Notes: generated from the letters alone by a model not told the origin. A stretch of DNA of 64,000 nucleotides from Staphylococcus xylosus NJ (GCF_000338275.1 NZ_ANMR01000015.1:1-64000), one strand, 5' to 3'. Numbered from the stretch's first letter, positions 54,000 through 63,504 are shown. Numbers and translations are program-made.

Positions 54000-54680
54000 G
54001 TGGATTATTCATATCCTGAACAATGGTTAGACGGTGTATCAAAAGGCGAAATGATTGCAGCTGAAATTCGTTTGAGAATTGTTGATGGTACGATAACACC
54101 TGACACTTTATTAACAGAAAATCAAATTGCTAAAGAATTTAACGTCAGTAGATCACCAGTTAGAGATGCCTTTAAATTGTTAAAACAAGATCAGTTAATT
54201 CATCTAGAAAGAATGGGTGCAGAAGTTCTACCATTTGATGACAATGAGAAAAAAGAACTTTATGATTTAAGAATTATGTTGGAATCTTTTGCGTTCAGTA
54301 GAATTAAACCCTTAATGCATACTCAAATTGTAAAAGAATTAAGAAAGCAATTAGAAATGATGAAGGTAGCGGTGAAATTTGAAGATGCAGAAGCGTTTAC
54401 AGAACATGATATGAAATTTCATGAAGTAACAATTATGGCATCTAAACATCAATACTTAAAAACATGTTGGAATAATTTACGTCCGGTAATGGAAGCACTT
54501 ATTTTGTTATCTATGCGTAAACGTATGAATGAAAACCCTGAAGACTTTGAAAGGATTCACCAAAACCACGAAGTATTTATCGAAGCGATTGCAAATAAAG
54601 ATGCGCACAAATTGAAAGAAGCATTTCATTTAAACTTTGATGACGTGGGTGATGATATCGAAAGCTTTTGGTTAACTTAG
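54000..54680 (+). CDS. gntR: gluconate operon repressor GntR
   Basis: A 226-residue GntR/FadR-type regulator. The N-terminal winged helix is LTENQIAKEFNVSRSPVRDAFKLLKQD, and the C-terminal FCD ligand domain has YDLRIMLESFAFSRI with HDMKFHEVTI and NHEVFIEAIANKD, which give the Asp/His metal site. In Bacillus and Staphylococcus it represses gntRKP until gluconate binds. The start is GTG 54000, with AGAGGTG nine nt upstream. The operator is just before it and gntK follows 35 nt later. Confidence 0.92.
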   Translation: MDYSYPEQWLDGVSKGEMIAAEIRLRIVDGTITPDTLLTENQIAKEFNVSRSPVRDAFKLLKQDQLIHLERMGAEVLPFDDNEKKELYDLRIMLESFAFSRIKPLMHTQIVKELRKQLEMMKVAVKFEDAEAFTEHDMKFHEVTIMASKHQYLKTCWNNLRPVMEALILLSMRKRMNENPEDFERIHQNHEVFIEAIANKDAHKLKEAFHLNFDDVGDDIESFWLT

Positions 54681-54715
54681 CATTTTAACGCAGTGAAGAA
54701 TCGGGAGGCAAAAGC

Positions 54716-56254
54716 ATGAAATACATGATAGGTGTCGATATAGGCACAACAAGTACAAAATCAGTACTTTATGACGAAAAAGGTCAATTTATAATGAAAC
54801 ATAATATCGGTTATCAATTGCATACACCGAATGTTGAAATATCAGAAGAAAACCCAGATGAGTTATTTGATGCGGTATTAATGACGATTAAGTATGTCAT
54901 GAGAGAAGCTGATATTGATAAAAAAGATTTGAAGCTTATTTCATTTAGCGCTCAAATGCATAGTCTTATAGCAATGGATGCTAGCAATCAACGTTTGACT
55001 GAAAATTTAACTTGGGCAGATAATAGAGCGAGCAAATACGCAGAAGAAATTAAAAATAGCCATAACGGTGATGCGATTTACCAACGAACTGGAACACCAA
55101 TACATCCTATGTCTCCACTATCTAAAATATTTTGGATGAAGCATGAACAACAAGAAATATACAATCAAACAGCTATTTTTGCTGATATCAAAACGTATAT
55201 TTTCTATCAATTATTCGAGAAATTTGTAATAGATCATTCTATGGCATCATCAACGGGTATGTTGAATTTGGAAACATTATCTTGGGATAAAGAAGCGCTC
55301 GAATTATTAGGTATTAACGAATCGCAATTGCCTGAACTTGTACCAACGACACATATATTAAAAGGTATGAAACGTCGTTATGCAACATTGATGGGCATTG
55401 ATGAGAATACACCAATCGTTGTTGGCGCAAGTGATGGTGTATTATCTAATTTAGGTGTAAACGCTTTAAAAAAAGGTGAAGTTGCTGTAACTATAGGTAC
55501 TTCAGGCGCTATAAGAACTGTTATAGATAAACCGCGTACAGATTATAAAGGTAGAATCTTTTGCTATGTATTAACAGATGATCATTATGTTATTGGTGGC
55601 CCCGTTAATAATGGCGGCGTAGTACTGCGATGGTTACGTGATGAGTTATTAGCAAGTGAAGTTGAAACAGCAAAACGTTTAGGAGTAGACCCATATGATG
55701 TACTAACTAAAATTGCTAATCGAGTTAAGCCTGGTGCAGAAGGTCTAATATTCCATCCGTATTTAGCAGGTGAACGAGCGCCATTATGGAACGCAGATGC
55801 GAGAGGTTCTTTCTTTGGATTGACGTTATCTCATAAAAAGGAACACATGATTAGAGCTGCATTAGAAGGTGTTCTTTATAATCTATATACAGTTTATTTA
55901 GCCTTGGTTGAGGTTATGGATGAGACTCCATCAACTATTAAAGCTACTGGTGGCTTCGCTAAAAGTGAAGTTTGGCGTCAAATGATGGCAGATATTTTCG
56001 ATACTAATTTAAGTGTCCCAGAAAGTTATGAAAGCTCATGCTTAGGTGCTTGTGTATTAGGAATGAAAGCGTTAGGAGAAATTGAAGATTTTTCAATTAT
56101 TGAGGAAATGGTTGGTACTACAAATGAACATAAACCAAATGAGGACAATGTGAAAATATACCAACAATTGATTTCAATATTTATAAACTTAAGCCGTTCA
56201 TTAGAGGAGCGTTATACAGAAATTTCAGCGTTCCAACGTGAACATATGGATTAA
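54716..56254 (+). CDS. gntK: gluconokinase GntK (FGGY family)
   Basis: A 512-residue sugar kinase that phosphorylates gluconate to 6-phosphogluconate for the pentose phosphate pathway. The start is MKYMIGVDIGTTSTKSVLYD; the FGGY catalytic region follows in LTWADNRASKYAEEI. ATP-binding segments are ASDGVLSNLGVNALKKGEVAVTIGTSGA and KATGGFAKSEVWRQMMADIF. The Bacillus GntK type is different from the short E. coli enzyme. CGGGAGG precedes ATG 54716. It lies between gntR and gntP. Confidence 0.94.
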   Translation: MKYMIGVDIGTTSTKSVLYDEKGQFIMKHNIGYQLHTPNVEISEENPDELFDAVLMTIKYVMREADIDKKDLKLISFSAQMHSLIAMDASNQRLTENLTWADNRASKYAEEIKNSHNGDAIYQRTGTPIHPMSPLSKIFWMKHEQQEIYNQTAIFADIKTYIFYQLFEKFVIDHSMASSTGMLNLETLSWDKEALELLGINESQLPELVPTTHILKGMKRRYATLMGIDENTPIVVGASDGVLSNLGVNALKKGEVAVTIGTSGAIRTVIDKPRTDYKGRIFCYVLTDDHYVIGGPVNNGGVVLRWLRDELLASEVETAKRLGVDPYDVLTKIANRVKPGAEGLIFHPYLAGERAPLWNADARGSFFGLTLSHKKEHMIRAALEGVLYNLYTVYLALVEVMDETPSTIKATGGFAKSEVWRQMMADIFDTNLSVPESYESSCLGACVLGMKALGEIEDFSIIEEMVGTTNEHKPNEDNVKIYQQLISIFINLSRSLEERYTEISAFQREHMD

Positions 56255-56275
56255 TGATAATCAAGTAAATAGGTT

Positions 56276-56346
56276 GGAGGAAAAGGAAAGTTGTAATTAG
56301 TAGTTGTCATTGGGTGACAATTTATTTAACTCCCTTTCCTGCATAC
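56276..56346 (+). repeat. hairpin-rich gntK-gntP intercistronic element
   Basis: GGTTGGAGGAAAAGGAAAG and CTCCCTTTCCTGCATACC are partly complementary and enclose a tighter TTGTCA/TGACAA hairpin. It lies inside the gnt operon. It could be an mRNA processing or stability element, a partial terminator, or a degenerate copy of the dispersed palindrome. Confidence 0.4.
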
Positions 56347-56385
56347 CTATAAATAGCACAGTTGGGAAAGTTTTTTAGAATAAAA

Positions 56386-56399
56386 AGAAAGCGTTACCA
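56386..56399. promoter_or_regulatory. cre-like site upstream of gntP
   Basis: AGAAAGCGTTACCA matches the cre consensus except at two positions and lies about 65 nt before gntP. Together with the hairpin before it, it suggests that gntP has separate control. Confidence 0.45.
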
Positions 56400-56461
56400 A
56401 GATTGAAGTGGCTATGTCTGTTAGCTATATTCATTCTTTACTATGGAAGGGGAGAACGATG

Positions 56462-57820
56462 ATGTTTGAAACAATTTGGCCATTGGCTACGGTGGTAATA
56501 GGTATTATCGTATTACTATCATTAATAATCTTCTTGAAATTAAATACCTTTATTTCATTAATAATTACATCTATTGTAACTGCAATATTACTGGGAATGC
56601 CTTTAGATAAAATAATAGAAACTGTTGAAAATGGTATGGGCAGTACACTTGGTCATATTGCTTTGATTTTTGGACTTGGCGCCATTTTAGGTAAATTACT
56701 TGCGGATGGTGGCGGAGCGACGCGTATAGCTGACACGCTAATTAAAAAGTTTGGCCATAAACATGTGCAATGGGCAATGCTTGTTGCAGCATTTATTGTA
56801 GGTATCGCACTATTCTTTGAAGTGGGATTAGTATTGTTAATACCATTAGTGTTTACTATAGCTAAGCGTGCAAATGTATCACAGTTAAAACTAGGTTTAC
56901 CAATGGTAGTAGCTTTATCTGTGACACATGGCTTCTTGCCACCTCATCCAGGACCAGTAGTTATTGCAAAAGAATTGGAAGCTAACTTGGGTCATGTGTT
57001 AATGTACGGTATTATTATTGCTATTCCTGTTACATTGATAGCAGGACCATTATTTAATAAAATTGCACAAAAAATCGCACCAACTGCTTATGCACGTGAA
57101 GGTGACATATCAGCATTAGGTGCACAAAGAGAATTTAGTGAAGCTGAGATGCCAGGATTTAGTATTAGTTTATTAACAGCTGTTTCACCAGTCATCCTAA
57201 TGTTGTTTTCTACAATTGTACAATTAATTACAGGTAATGAAACAGCGACGAACGGTTTTGAATCTGTAGTTTATTTTGTAGGTACAGCGGGAACTGCGAT
57301 GCTTATTGCAGTATTGTTTGCCATATTTACAATGGGAATTAAGCAAGGGCGTAACAATTCAGAAATTATGGATTCAGTATCTAATGCAATTTACCCAATT
57401 GGTATGATGATTTTAATTATTGGAGGTGGTGGTACCTTCAAACAAGTACTAATAGATGGCGGTGTTGGAGATACAATCGCTAAATTGTTCGAAGGTACAG
57501 AAATGTCTCCTATACTATTAGCGTGGATTGTGGCTGCAGTATTACGTATTGCACTAGGGTCTTCAACGGTAGCGGCGATTTCTTCAACGGGGATAGTATT
57601 ACCGTTATTACAAGCTTCAGATGTTAACGTAGCTTTAGTAGTGCTTGCTATAGGTGCAGGTAGCGTTATATTATCCCATGTTAATGACGCGGGATTCTGG
57701 ATGTTTAAGGAATATTTTGGCTTAACAGTCAAAGAAACATTTTTAACTTGGTCACTACTGGAAACAGTAATTTCAGTTACTGGAATCGTGTTTATATTAA
57801 TACTAAGTATTTTTGTATAA
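56462..57820 (+). CDS. gntP: gluconate permease GntP
   Basis: A 452-residue, roughly 12-14 helix transporter of the GntP family. Signatures: GLGAILGKLLADGGGATRIADTLI, PMVVALSVTHGFLPPHPGPVVIAKEL and ALGSSTVAAISSTGIVLPLL, with VILSHVNDAGFWMFKEYFGL near the end. ATG 56462 has AAGGGGAG 7 nt upstream; the longer frame to 56408 lacks a ribosome-binding site. Length equals that of staphylococcal GntP. Confidence 0.94.
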   Translation: MFETIWPLATVVIGIIVLLSLIIFLKLNTFISLIITSIVTAILLGMPLDKIIETVENGMGSTLGHIALIFGLGAILGKLLADGGGATRIADTLIKKFGHKHVQWAMLVAAFIVGIALFFEVGLVLLIPLVFTIAKRANVSQLKLGLPMVVALSVTHGFLPPHPGPVVIAKELEANLGHVLMYGIIIAIPVTLIAGPLFNKIAQKIAPTAYAREGDISALGAQREFSEAEMPGFSISLLTAVSPVILMLFSTIVQLITGNETATNGFESVVYFVGTAGTAMLIAVLFAIFTMGIKQGRNNSEIMDSVSNAIYPIGMMILIIGGGGTFKQVLIDGGVGDTIAKLFEGTEMSPILLAWIVAAVLRIALGSSTVAAISSTGIVLPLLQASDVNVALVVLAIGAGSVILSHVNDAGFWMFKEYFGLTVKETFLTWSLLETVISVTGIVFILILSIFV

Positions 57821-57933
57821 ATTATTTAAATATTAACTATAAATTAGTTGAGTATATTACAGCAGAAAACTAGGATGAAAATCTAATAATAAGTGTTCAT
57901 TGAACTAATAAAGTAATGACAATGAAAAACTTG

Positions 57934-57985
57934 AGGAGACAGGTGTGCCAATACAAACTTTGGTTTCTACCTGACTCCTTTATTT
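57934..57985 (+). terminator. terminator of the gnt operon
   Basis: AGGAGACAGGT (57934-57944) pairs with ACCTGACTCCT (57969-57979) apart from one A/A mismatch, followed by TTATTTTTA. The outer AGGAG/CTCCT resembles the dispersed repeat family. Confidence 0.65.
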
Positions 57986-58059
57986 TTATCAACACAGTGA
58001 AAAAATAAAATTATATAATATAAGTAAATAATATTATGACTAACAAGGAGGAACTGTAA

Positions 58060-58833
58060 ATGACAAAATTTAGTACAGATAGTTTTTCTGTAAAAGGTAA
58101 AAATGCAATTGTGACAGGTGGTGCTAGAGGTTTAGGAAAATACTATACTATCGCATTAACGATGTATGGTGCTAATGTCACAGTTGTAAGTTCTTCAAAT
58201 CAAGCGTGGGAAGACCTAAATGAAAGTGTCGAACAGAACGAAGGTAAGGTGTCATTTATACAACAAGATCTAAAAGAACAAGGCGCAGTAGAAAAGGTTG
58301 TTGCTCAAGCTGTGGAAACATGGGGAAGTTTAGATATTTTAGTAAATAATGCTGGCGTTCAAATTAGAAATAATGTCTTAGACTATAAAGATGAAGATTG
58401 GCAAAATGTTATAGATATCAATTTGAACGCAACGTATTATATGGCACATGAAGCGGCTAAAGTTATGACAGAACAGCAAACTGGTAAAATTATTAATATA
58501 GGTTCTATGCAGTCATATCGTGCAGGTAAAAATATCTTTCCTTATGCAGCTAGTAAACATGGCGTCGTTGGTATTACACGTGCGTACGCTGATGCACTAG
58601 CCCCTTATAACATTCAAGTGAATGCACTTTCTCCTGGTTACATACGTACTGATATGACTAAAGTATTAGAAGAAGATCCAATAAGAGGGCCAGAAATTAA
58701 AGGACATATACCATCTGGTGAGTGGGGGGTGCCCGAAAATTTAATGGGGCCTTTAATATTTTTAGCAAGTAGTGCATCTGACTATGTTACAGGGACAACA
58801 TTACCTGTTGATGGCGGTTATTTATTAAGATAA
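58060..58833 (+). CDS. SDR-family oxidoreductase, gluconate 5-dehydrogenase-like
   Basis: A 257-residue classical short-chain dehydrogenase. The cofactor loop is VTGGARGLGKYY (18-29) and NNAG is at 96-99. The catalytic residues are Ser149 (IGSMQSY), Tyr162 and Lys166 (YAASK), followed by NALSPGYIRTDMTK. The sequence style is that of gluconate 5-dehydrogenase/2-deoxy-D-gluconate 3-dehydrogenase. Its place beside gntRKP supports action on keto-gluconates. A strong RBS, AAGGAGGA, precedes ATG 58060. It has its own terminator. Confidence 0.86.
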   Translation: MTKFSTDSFSVKGKNAIVTGGARGLGKYYTIALTMYGANVTVVSSSNQAWEDLNESVEQNEGKVSFIQQDLKEQGAVEKVVAQAVETWGSLDILVNNAGVQIRNNVLDYKDEDWQNVIDINLNATYYMAHEAAKVMTEQQTGKIINIGSMQSYRAGKNIFPYAASKHGVVGITRAYADALAPYNIQVNALSPGYIRTDMTKVLEEDPIRGPEIKGHIPSGEWGVPENLMGPLIFLASSASDYVTGTTLPVDGGYLLR

Positions 58834-58862
58834 CAAATTATTATTAGCAATTAGTTATAGGA

Positions 58863-58896
58863 GGCAAGTACATCGTGTTTGTACTTGTCTTTTTTT
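58863..58896 (+). terminator. terminator of the SDR gene
   Basis: GGCAAGTACA pairs with TGTACTTGTC (one wobble) with a 7-nt loop, followed by TTTTTTTA. Confidence 0.8.
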
Positions 58897-59132
58897 ATAG
58901 GATATTGAAGTTCAGTAAGAAACTAAATAGTCATCTAAAAGATATACTATTGAAAATACAACATAAATTATGCTTTAAATGATAAAATGTAGAAGCGATT
59001 GCTCATTCTACGTATGATAAATGGGGTATCGATTTATAAATGAGCCAGAAAGTTGAGCTATATAAAGTCAATCATTTTATTATGATTTAAGGGGTAAGTT
59101 ATTTTGTCTTTTTAATTTAGGGGGATTACATT

Positions 59133-60206
59133 ATGAAAAGAATCTTATTAATTGCAAGTGCATTTATTGGTGTCATTGTAGGCGCTGGTTTTGCTTCTGG
59201 CCAAGAAGTACTTCAATATTTTACAAGTTTTGGTATTATGGGAACGTTTGGTGCAATTATTACAACTGCACTATTTACTTATGTGGGTATGATGCTTGTA
59301 TGGCTAGGTAGTAAATTCAAGACAGATTCTCATAAAGAAGTGATACATAATATAACGGGGAAATCATTGGTAGGAAAAATACTTGGTTGGATTATTGACT
59401 TAGTTATTATCTTTACTTTATTTGGTGTAGGTGTAGTAATGATTGCAGGAGCGGGTTCAAACCTTAATCAACAATTTGGTTTACCTTCTATTGTGGGTAC
59501 GTTATTAATGACTGCATTAATCTTGTTAGCAGGTATGTTAAAGGTTGAAGGTGTGGTAAAAGTTATTGGCAATATAACACCATTTTTAATTATATTTATT
59601 ATCCTTATTTCAGTTTATAGTTTTATTACTACAAATACACCATTTTCACAGCTTAATACATTATCAGATGCTAAACCTTCAACATTACCAAACTGGTTTA
59701 TAGCTGGAGTGAACTACGCTTCCTTTAATACTGCTGTTGGTGCTTCAATGGCTATAGTCATGGGAGGCTCAGAGAAGAATACGAAGGTTGCTGCAACTGG
59801 TGGATTAATTGGTGGTCTTGCATTAGGTATTATGATTGTATTGAGTCACTTGGCTATTTTCACACAAATTGATGTTGTTGGTAATATGGATATGCCGATG
59901 TTAGGTATTGTAAATAATATTTCGCCTGTGCTAGGTATTATCATGGCAATTGTTATATTCGGTATGATATTTAATACTGGATTAGGAATGTTTTATGCAT
60001 TTGCGTCACGCTTTACGGTAGTAGACACAATGAGATTTAAAATATTCTATACGATAGCAGTTATCGTGGGATTGTGTTTAAGCTTTGTCGGATTTACAGA
60101 TTTAGTAGCTATATTCTATCCATTAATTGGCTATTTAGGGCTCGTACTTATTTTGGTGTTGTGCTATGCGCCATTTAAACTTAAGTTTAATAATAAAAAT
60201 GTATAA
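59133..60206 (+). CDS. YkvI-family membrane protein (putative APC-type transporter), paralogue 2
   Basis: A 357-residue, roughly ten-helix protein closely related to the gene at 35347-36396 in this window. The N-terminal ILLIASAFIGVIVGAGFASGQEVLQYF motif is shared. The following block VGVVMIAGAGSNLNQQFGLPSIVGTLLM and the C-terminal VGFTDLVAIFYPLIGYLGLVLIL are also conserved. No substrate is known for the family. TAGGGGGAT is the ribosome-binding site. It is flanked by the gluconate cluster and an AraC gene. Confidence 0.82.
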   Translation: MKRILLIASAFIGVIVGAGFASGQEVLQYFTSFGIMGTFGAIITTALFTYVGMMLVWLGSKFKTDSHKEVIHNITGKSLVGKILGWIIDLVIIFTLFGVGVVMIAGAGSNLNQQFGLPSIVGTLLMTALILLAGMLKVEGVVKVIGNITPFLIIFIILISVYSFITTNTPFSQLNTLSDAKPSTLPNWFIAGVNYASFNTAVGASMAIVMGGSEKNTKVAATGGLIGGLALGIMIVLSHLAIFTQIDVVGNMDMPMLGIVNNISPVLGIIMAIVIFGMIFNTGLGMFYAFASRFTVVDTMRFKIFYTIAVIVGLCLSFVGFTDLVAIFYPLIGYLGLVLILVLCYAPFKLKFNNKNV

Positions 60207-60266
60207 ACGATTTAAAAAATGCTATTAAAATAAAATGAAACCTAAGGCTTAATAAAATAAAATTTA

Positions 60267-60316
60267 CACCCCCATTCTTTTATTTTTAGTTATAATAAAA
60301 TAAAGGAATGGGGGTG
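60267..60316 (+). promoter_or_regulatory. 20-bp inverted repeat overlapping the AraC gene ribosome-binding site
   Basis: CACCCCCATTCTTTTATTTT (60267-60286) and AAAATAAAGGAATGGGGGTG (60297-60316) pair throughout with a single U-G. The 10-nt loop TAGTTATAAT ends in a -10-like TATAAT. The right arm contains the Shine-Dalgarno GGGGGTG for ATG 60325. In RNA the hairpin would hide the ribosome-binding site; in DNA it could be an operator around the promoter. Confidence 0.65.
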
Positions 60317-60324
60317 ATTTTTTT

Positions 60325-61539
60325 ATGAATGAGAACACGTTAGAAATTTTACAAATGAATGCACTTCAACTATTGGGTATCCAATTAGAAGGTTATGATA
60401 TGAGTGATATAAAAGGTATTAGCACACATATTAAAACACCATTTACAAATACTGCAAGAAAACAATTTAAAACTGAACTTAAGCACTTTATTGTTCATAT
60501 GAAAAGTAATAAAATTTATCATTATTCTAATAGTTTTGATGTTAATTTTTTGATTTTTAAATTTAAGAAAATGAAGCAGATTTATATCATTGGACCTTTT
60601 ATGGAGCAAAGACCGAATGAACGACGTTGTAATGAGCTACTGCAAAGAGCAGATATTAAAATATCAAAGTTGTCAATATTAAAACAATATTTACTTAGTA
60701 TACCTTTGTGTCATTGTGTTAAAGCTCAAAAGATGTGCCGATTAGCAATTCGCTTTTTAAAAAAGAGAAACGTTGTTTATGAAACAGTAAAGATTGATTT
60801 CAAGTTTCATTCAACTATAGAAGTGTTAGCTGAACCGAGAGCACAAATGGATTATACACTACAAGAAATAGAACGACGCTATAATTTAGAGAATCAACTA
60901 CTTACTGCAGTTGAAAATGGAAATGTGATAGAAGCGTTATCAATTTTAAATGAAATGAATGTATCTGTATCAGGTTTACGTAGAGTTAAAGATGATGTTT
61001 CTAATGAACAATACAAAGCATTTCTTATAAATACGTTATGTCGAAAGGCAGGGGAAAAGGCAGGTATTAGCTTAATTCACATTGATGAAATATCCGAGAG
61101 ATATGCTGCTATCATCGATCAAACTGTGGACAGTGAGATGTTTGATGAGATTATTCAGGAAATTGTTAAAGAGTATGCGGAAAAAGCTATGAAGACAAAA
61201 GCTAATGCTTATAGTCCAAAAGTAAGTAAAGTAATACAGTATATAGAAAGAAATTTGGACAATACTTTGTCCTTAAAAGAATTAGCTAGTCATGTTGATT
61301 TAGCTCCTAGTTATTTATCTAGGATATTTAATCAAGAAATTCACAAATCAATTTCGCAATATATCATTGAACTAAGAATTAAAAAAGCACGCGATTTGAT
61401 TGCTAGAACTAAGATGACAGTTTCTGAAGTTGCTTCATATGTAGGATTTAAAGAACAAAGTTACTTCACACAATGCTTTAAAAAGCAATATGGAGCACCT
61501 CCATTAAAATATAGAACTGAGCACAAAGAATTTTACTAA
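60325..61539 (+). CDS. AraC-family transcriptional regulator
   Basis: 404 residues. The C-terminal 100 residues form an AraC/XylS double helix-turn-helix (VIQYIERNLDNTLSLKELASHVDLAPSYLSRIF, MTVSEVASYVGFKEQSYFTQCFKKQYGAPPLKYR). The N-terminal 300 residues form a mixed alpha/beta sensor region without transmembrane segments that I can see. It resembles the YesN-type output of two-component systems without a receiver domain. Its target could be the downstream beta-glucuronide genes or the YkvI gene, but neither is proven. The start ATG 60325 is fixed by GGGGGTG 8 nt upstream. Confidence 0.85.
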   Translation: MNENTLEILQMNALQLLGIQLEGYDMSDIKGISTHIKTPFTNTARKQFKTELKHFIVHMKSNKIYHYSNSFDVNFLIFKFKKMKQIYIIGPFMEQRPNERRCNELLQRADIKISKLSILKQYLLSIPLCHCVKAQKMCRLAIRFLKKRNVVYETVKIDFKFHSTIEVLAEPRAQMDYTLQEIERRYNLENQLLTAVENGNVIEALSILNEMNVSVSGLRRVKDDVSNEQYKAFLINTLCRKAGEKAGISLIHIDEISERYAAIIDQTVDSEMFDEIIQEIVKEYAEKAMKTKANAYSPKVSKVIQYIERNLDNTLSLKELASHVDLAPSYLSRIFNQEIHKSISQYIIELRIKKARDLIARTKMTVSEVASYVGFKEQSYFTQCFKKQYGAPPLKYRTEHKEFY

Positions 61540-62066
61540 GAGTTAACTTCAAAAATTAAAATTTATAAATAAAGTTGCTGTTTTGGTAAAAAATTTATAA
61601 AAAATGTAAAAATAGTCTCAAAAAATAATTAAAACAGTATAGAAAATGCAATTTTACAATATGATAAAACGATTTAAGTAATGTATTTTCTAATAAATAA
61701 TTTCACTCATGTAATTTTTACAATATACTTTAGTTATAGCTTTTATTCGTGTTATCTCAGTTTAAATCATAAAGATGTATATTATACATCTATAACAACG
61801 TTGTTATTTTTATGTTGACTGTTTTATTTTAAAAAATATAATAAAAGAAAGACCTCTATAAATTACTCTCAGGGGATGAATTCAATCAAATGAAATGATA
61901 AAGAAATTTGTAGAGTTAATTTTTTTACGTACATAAGAAAACGCTTACAATATGAGGTGTTTTTTTATCGAGTATTAGTTATGAATACAGTTACGAATAC
62001 ATACTAAGAAGTTATTGGAACAGTTATTTATTCCAAGTACTTTAATAGTGGAAAGAGGTAATCGAT
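61540..62066. other. 527-nt regulatory region before the beta-glucuronide genes
   Basis: AT-rich with no gene. Besides the cre site at 61936-61949 it holds repeated A/T tracts and a TTATACATCTATAACAACGTTGTTATTTT stretch (about 61781-61811) with an AACAACGTTGTT palindrome (61795-61806), a possible operator. Confidence 0.45.
61936..61949. promoter_or_regulatory. cre site upstream of the beta-glucuronide transporter
   Basis: Reading the minus strand gives TGTAAGCGTTTTCT, one mismatch from the cre consensus (final A). It lies about 120 nt before the symporter gene. CcpA repression is expected for a secondary carbon source. Confidence 0.7.
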
Positions 62067-63470
62067 ATGGTTACAGCAAAATTAAAGCCAGCAAACATTA
62101 AACTAAAGCGTTTTAAAGAAATTCAGGAGCCTAGGTTGAAATTTAAAGAAAAGTTATCTTATGGATTTGGTGACTTAGGTAACGGCATGATGTTCGATAT
62201 GGGGCAGATTTACTTACTTTTATTTTATACTGACATATTAGGAATACCTTCGTGGGTAGGAGGTTTAGTTTTTTTAGTTTCGAAATTCTTTGATGCCTTT
62301 GTTGATACAGCTGTAGGTACAATTGTAGATAACCAAACTAATTTTGCTAAACGTGGTAAATTTAAACCATTTATTTTATATGGCAGTATACCGTTAGCAA
62401 TACTAACAGTCATAACATTTTTATCACCAGAGATAGGACAAACTGGAAAAATTATATGGGCTTTTGGTTCGTATTTGTTATTTAATGCAGCATATTCATT
62501 TGTAAATATTCCATATGGCTCACTGTCTGCGTCTATGACTATTAATGCGGATGATCGTACGCAATTATCGGTATTCCGTAACATGGGATCTCAAGGTGCG
62601 ATGTTTATATCTGGTATTGTCGTTATACCTGTTGTTAGTTTATTTCCGAATCATCAAATAGGTTATCCAATAGCAGTTGGGATGCTTGCTATTGCTGGAG
62701 TGATATTCCATATGATTTGTTATAAAGGTGTAACTGAAAGACATACGATTGAAAGACCGAAAGAAAAAGGGATTGGTCGTAAAGCATTTTTAAATTTATT
62801 GAAAAATAGACCATTCATCATATTGGCAATTTATACACTTTTAACAATTAGTGCACTATTTTTACAGCAAGCTTCGCAATTATATTATTTTAAATATGTT
62901 TTAGGAGAACAAAATTTAGTAGGTATAGTTAGTACGTTAAACTTTCTTGTGCTAATTCCAGCGTTAATATTAACAACGTTCTTAAGTAGACTAGTTGGTA
63001 AGAAAATGACTGCGATTATAGGCGTAGGAGGATTTATTCTATTCCAATTCATCAATTTCACTTTTTTCTCAGATCATATCGTAATGTTCTTAGTGATTAA
63101 TACCGTTGCACAATTATTCTTGGTCATTCCTAATACTGTAACTTGGGCATTTATTGCCGATGTTGTGGAATATGGGCAATGGCAATCGGGTCTTAGATCT
63201 GAAGGAATTATATATGCGAGCTATAGTTTTACAAGAAAAATATCACAAGGTTTAGCAGGATTTATACCAGGTGCCTCTTTAACACTGATAGGATTTGTTC
63301 CAAATGCTACACAATCAGCAGACACATTACATGGGTTGAAAGTATTATTCTTTATCGTTCCTGCGACAGCTTGTTTAATTGCAATCATACTATTTTTCTT
63401 TGCATATCCTTTAACCGACCGTAAGCATAAACAAATCGTTAAAGAGTTAGCATTGAGAGAAGAATTGTAG
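62067..63470 (+). CDS. GPH-family glycoside-hexuronide:cation symporter, beta-glucuronide transporter-like
   Basis: A 467-residue, 12-helix transporter of the glycoside-pentoside-hexuronide family. The N-terminus is FKEKLSYGFGDLGNGMMFDMGQIYLLLFYTDILGIPSWVGGLVFLVSKFFDAFVDTAVG, the MelB/UidB-type first helices with the Asp residues of the cation site. GKFKPFILYGSIP is the cytoplasmic loop. It is followed 34 nt later by a beta-glucuronidase gene, so beta-glucuronide uptake is the likely role. AGAGGTAATCG precedes ATG 62067 (GAGG at good distance). Confidence 0.86.
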   Translation: MVTAKLKPANIKLKRFKEIQEPRLKFKEKLSYGFGDLGNGMMFDMGQIYLLLFYTDILGIPSWVGGLVFLVSKFFDAFVDTAVGTIVDNQTNFAKRGKFKPFILYGSIPLAILTVITFLSPEIGQTGKIIWAFGSYLLFNAAYSFVNIPYGSLSASMTINADDRTQLSVFRNMGSQGAMFISGIVVIPVVSLFPNHQIGYPIAVGMLAIAGVIFHMICYKGVTERHTIERPKEKGIGRKAFLNLLKNRPFIILAIYTLLTISALFLQQASQLYYFKYVLGEQNLVGIVSTLNFLVLIPALILTTFLSRLVGKKMTAIIGVGGFILFQFINFTFFSDHIVMFLVINTVAQLFLVIPNTVTWAFIADVVEYGQWQSGLRSEGIIYASYSFTRKISQGLAGFIPGASLTLIGFVPNATQSADTLHGLKVLFFIVPATACLIAIILFFFAYPLTDRKHKQIVKELALREEL

Positions 63471-63504
63471 ATAGGTTTAATAAAATTGAAAGGAGTAATT
63501 AATT

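Noticed and set aside
57391-57732. 113-codon frame antisense to gntP
   Set aside because: Antisense to conserved GntP motifs and without a start signal.
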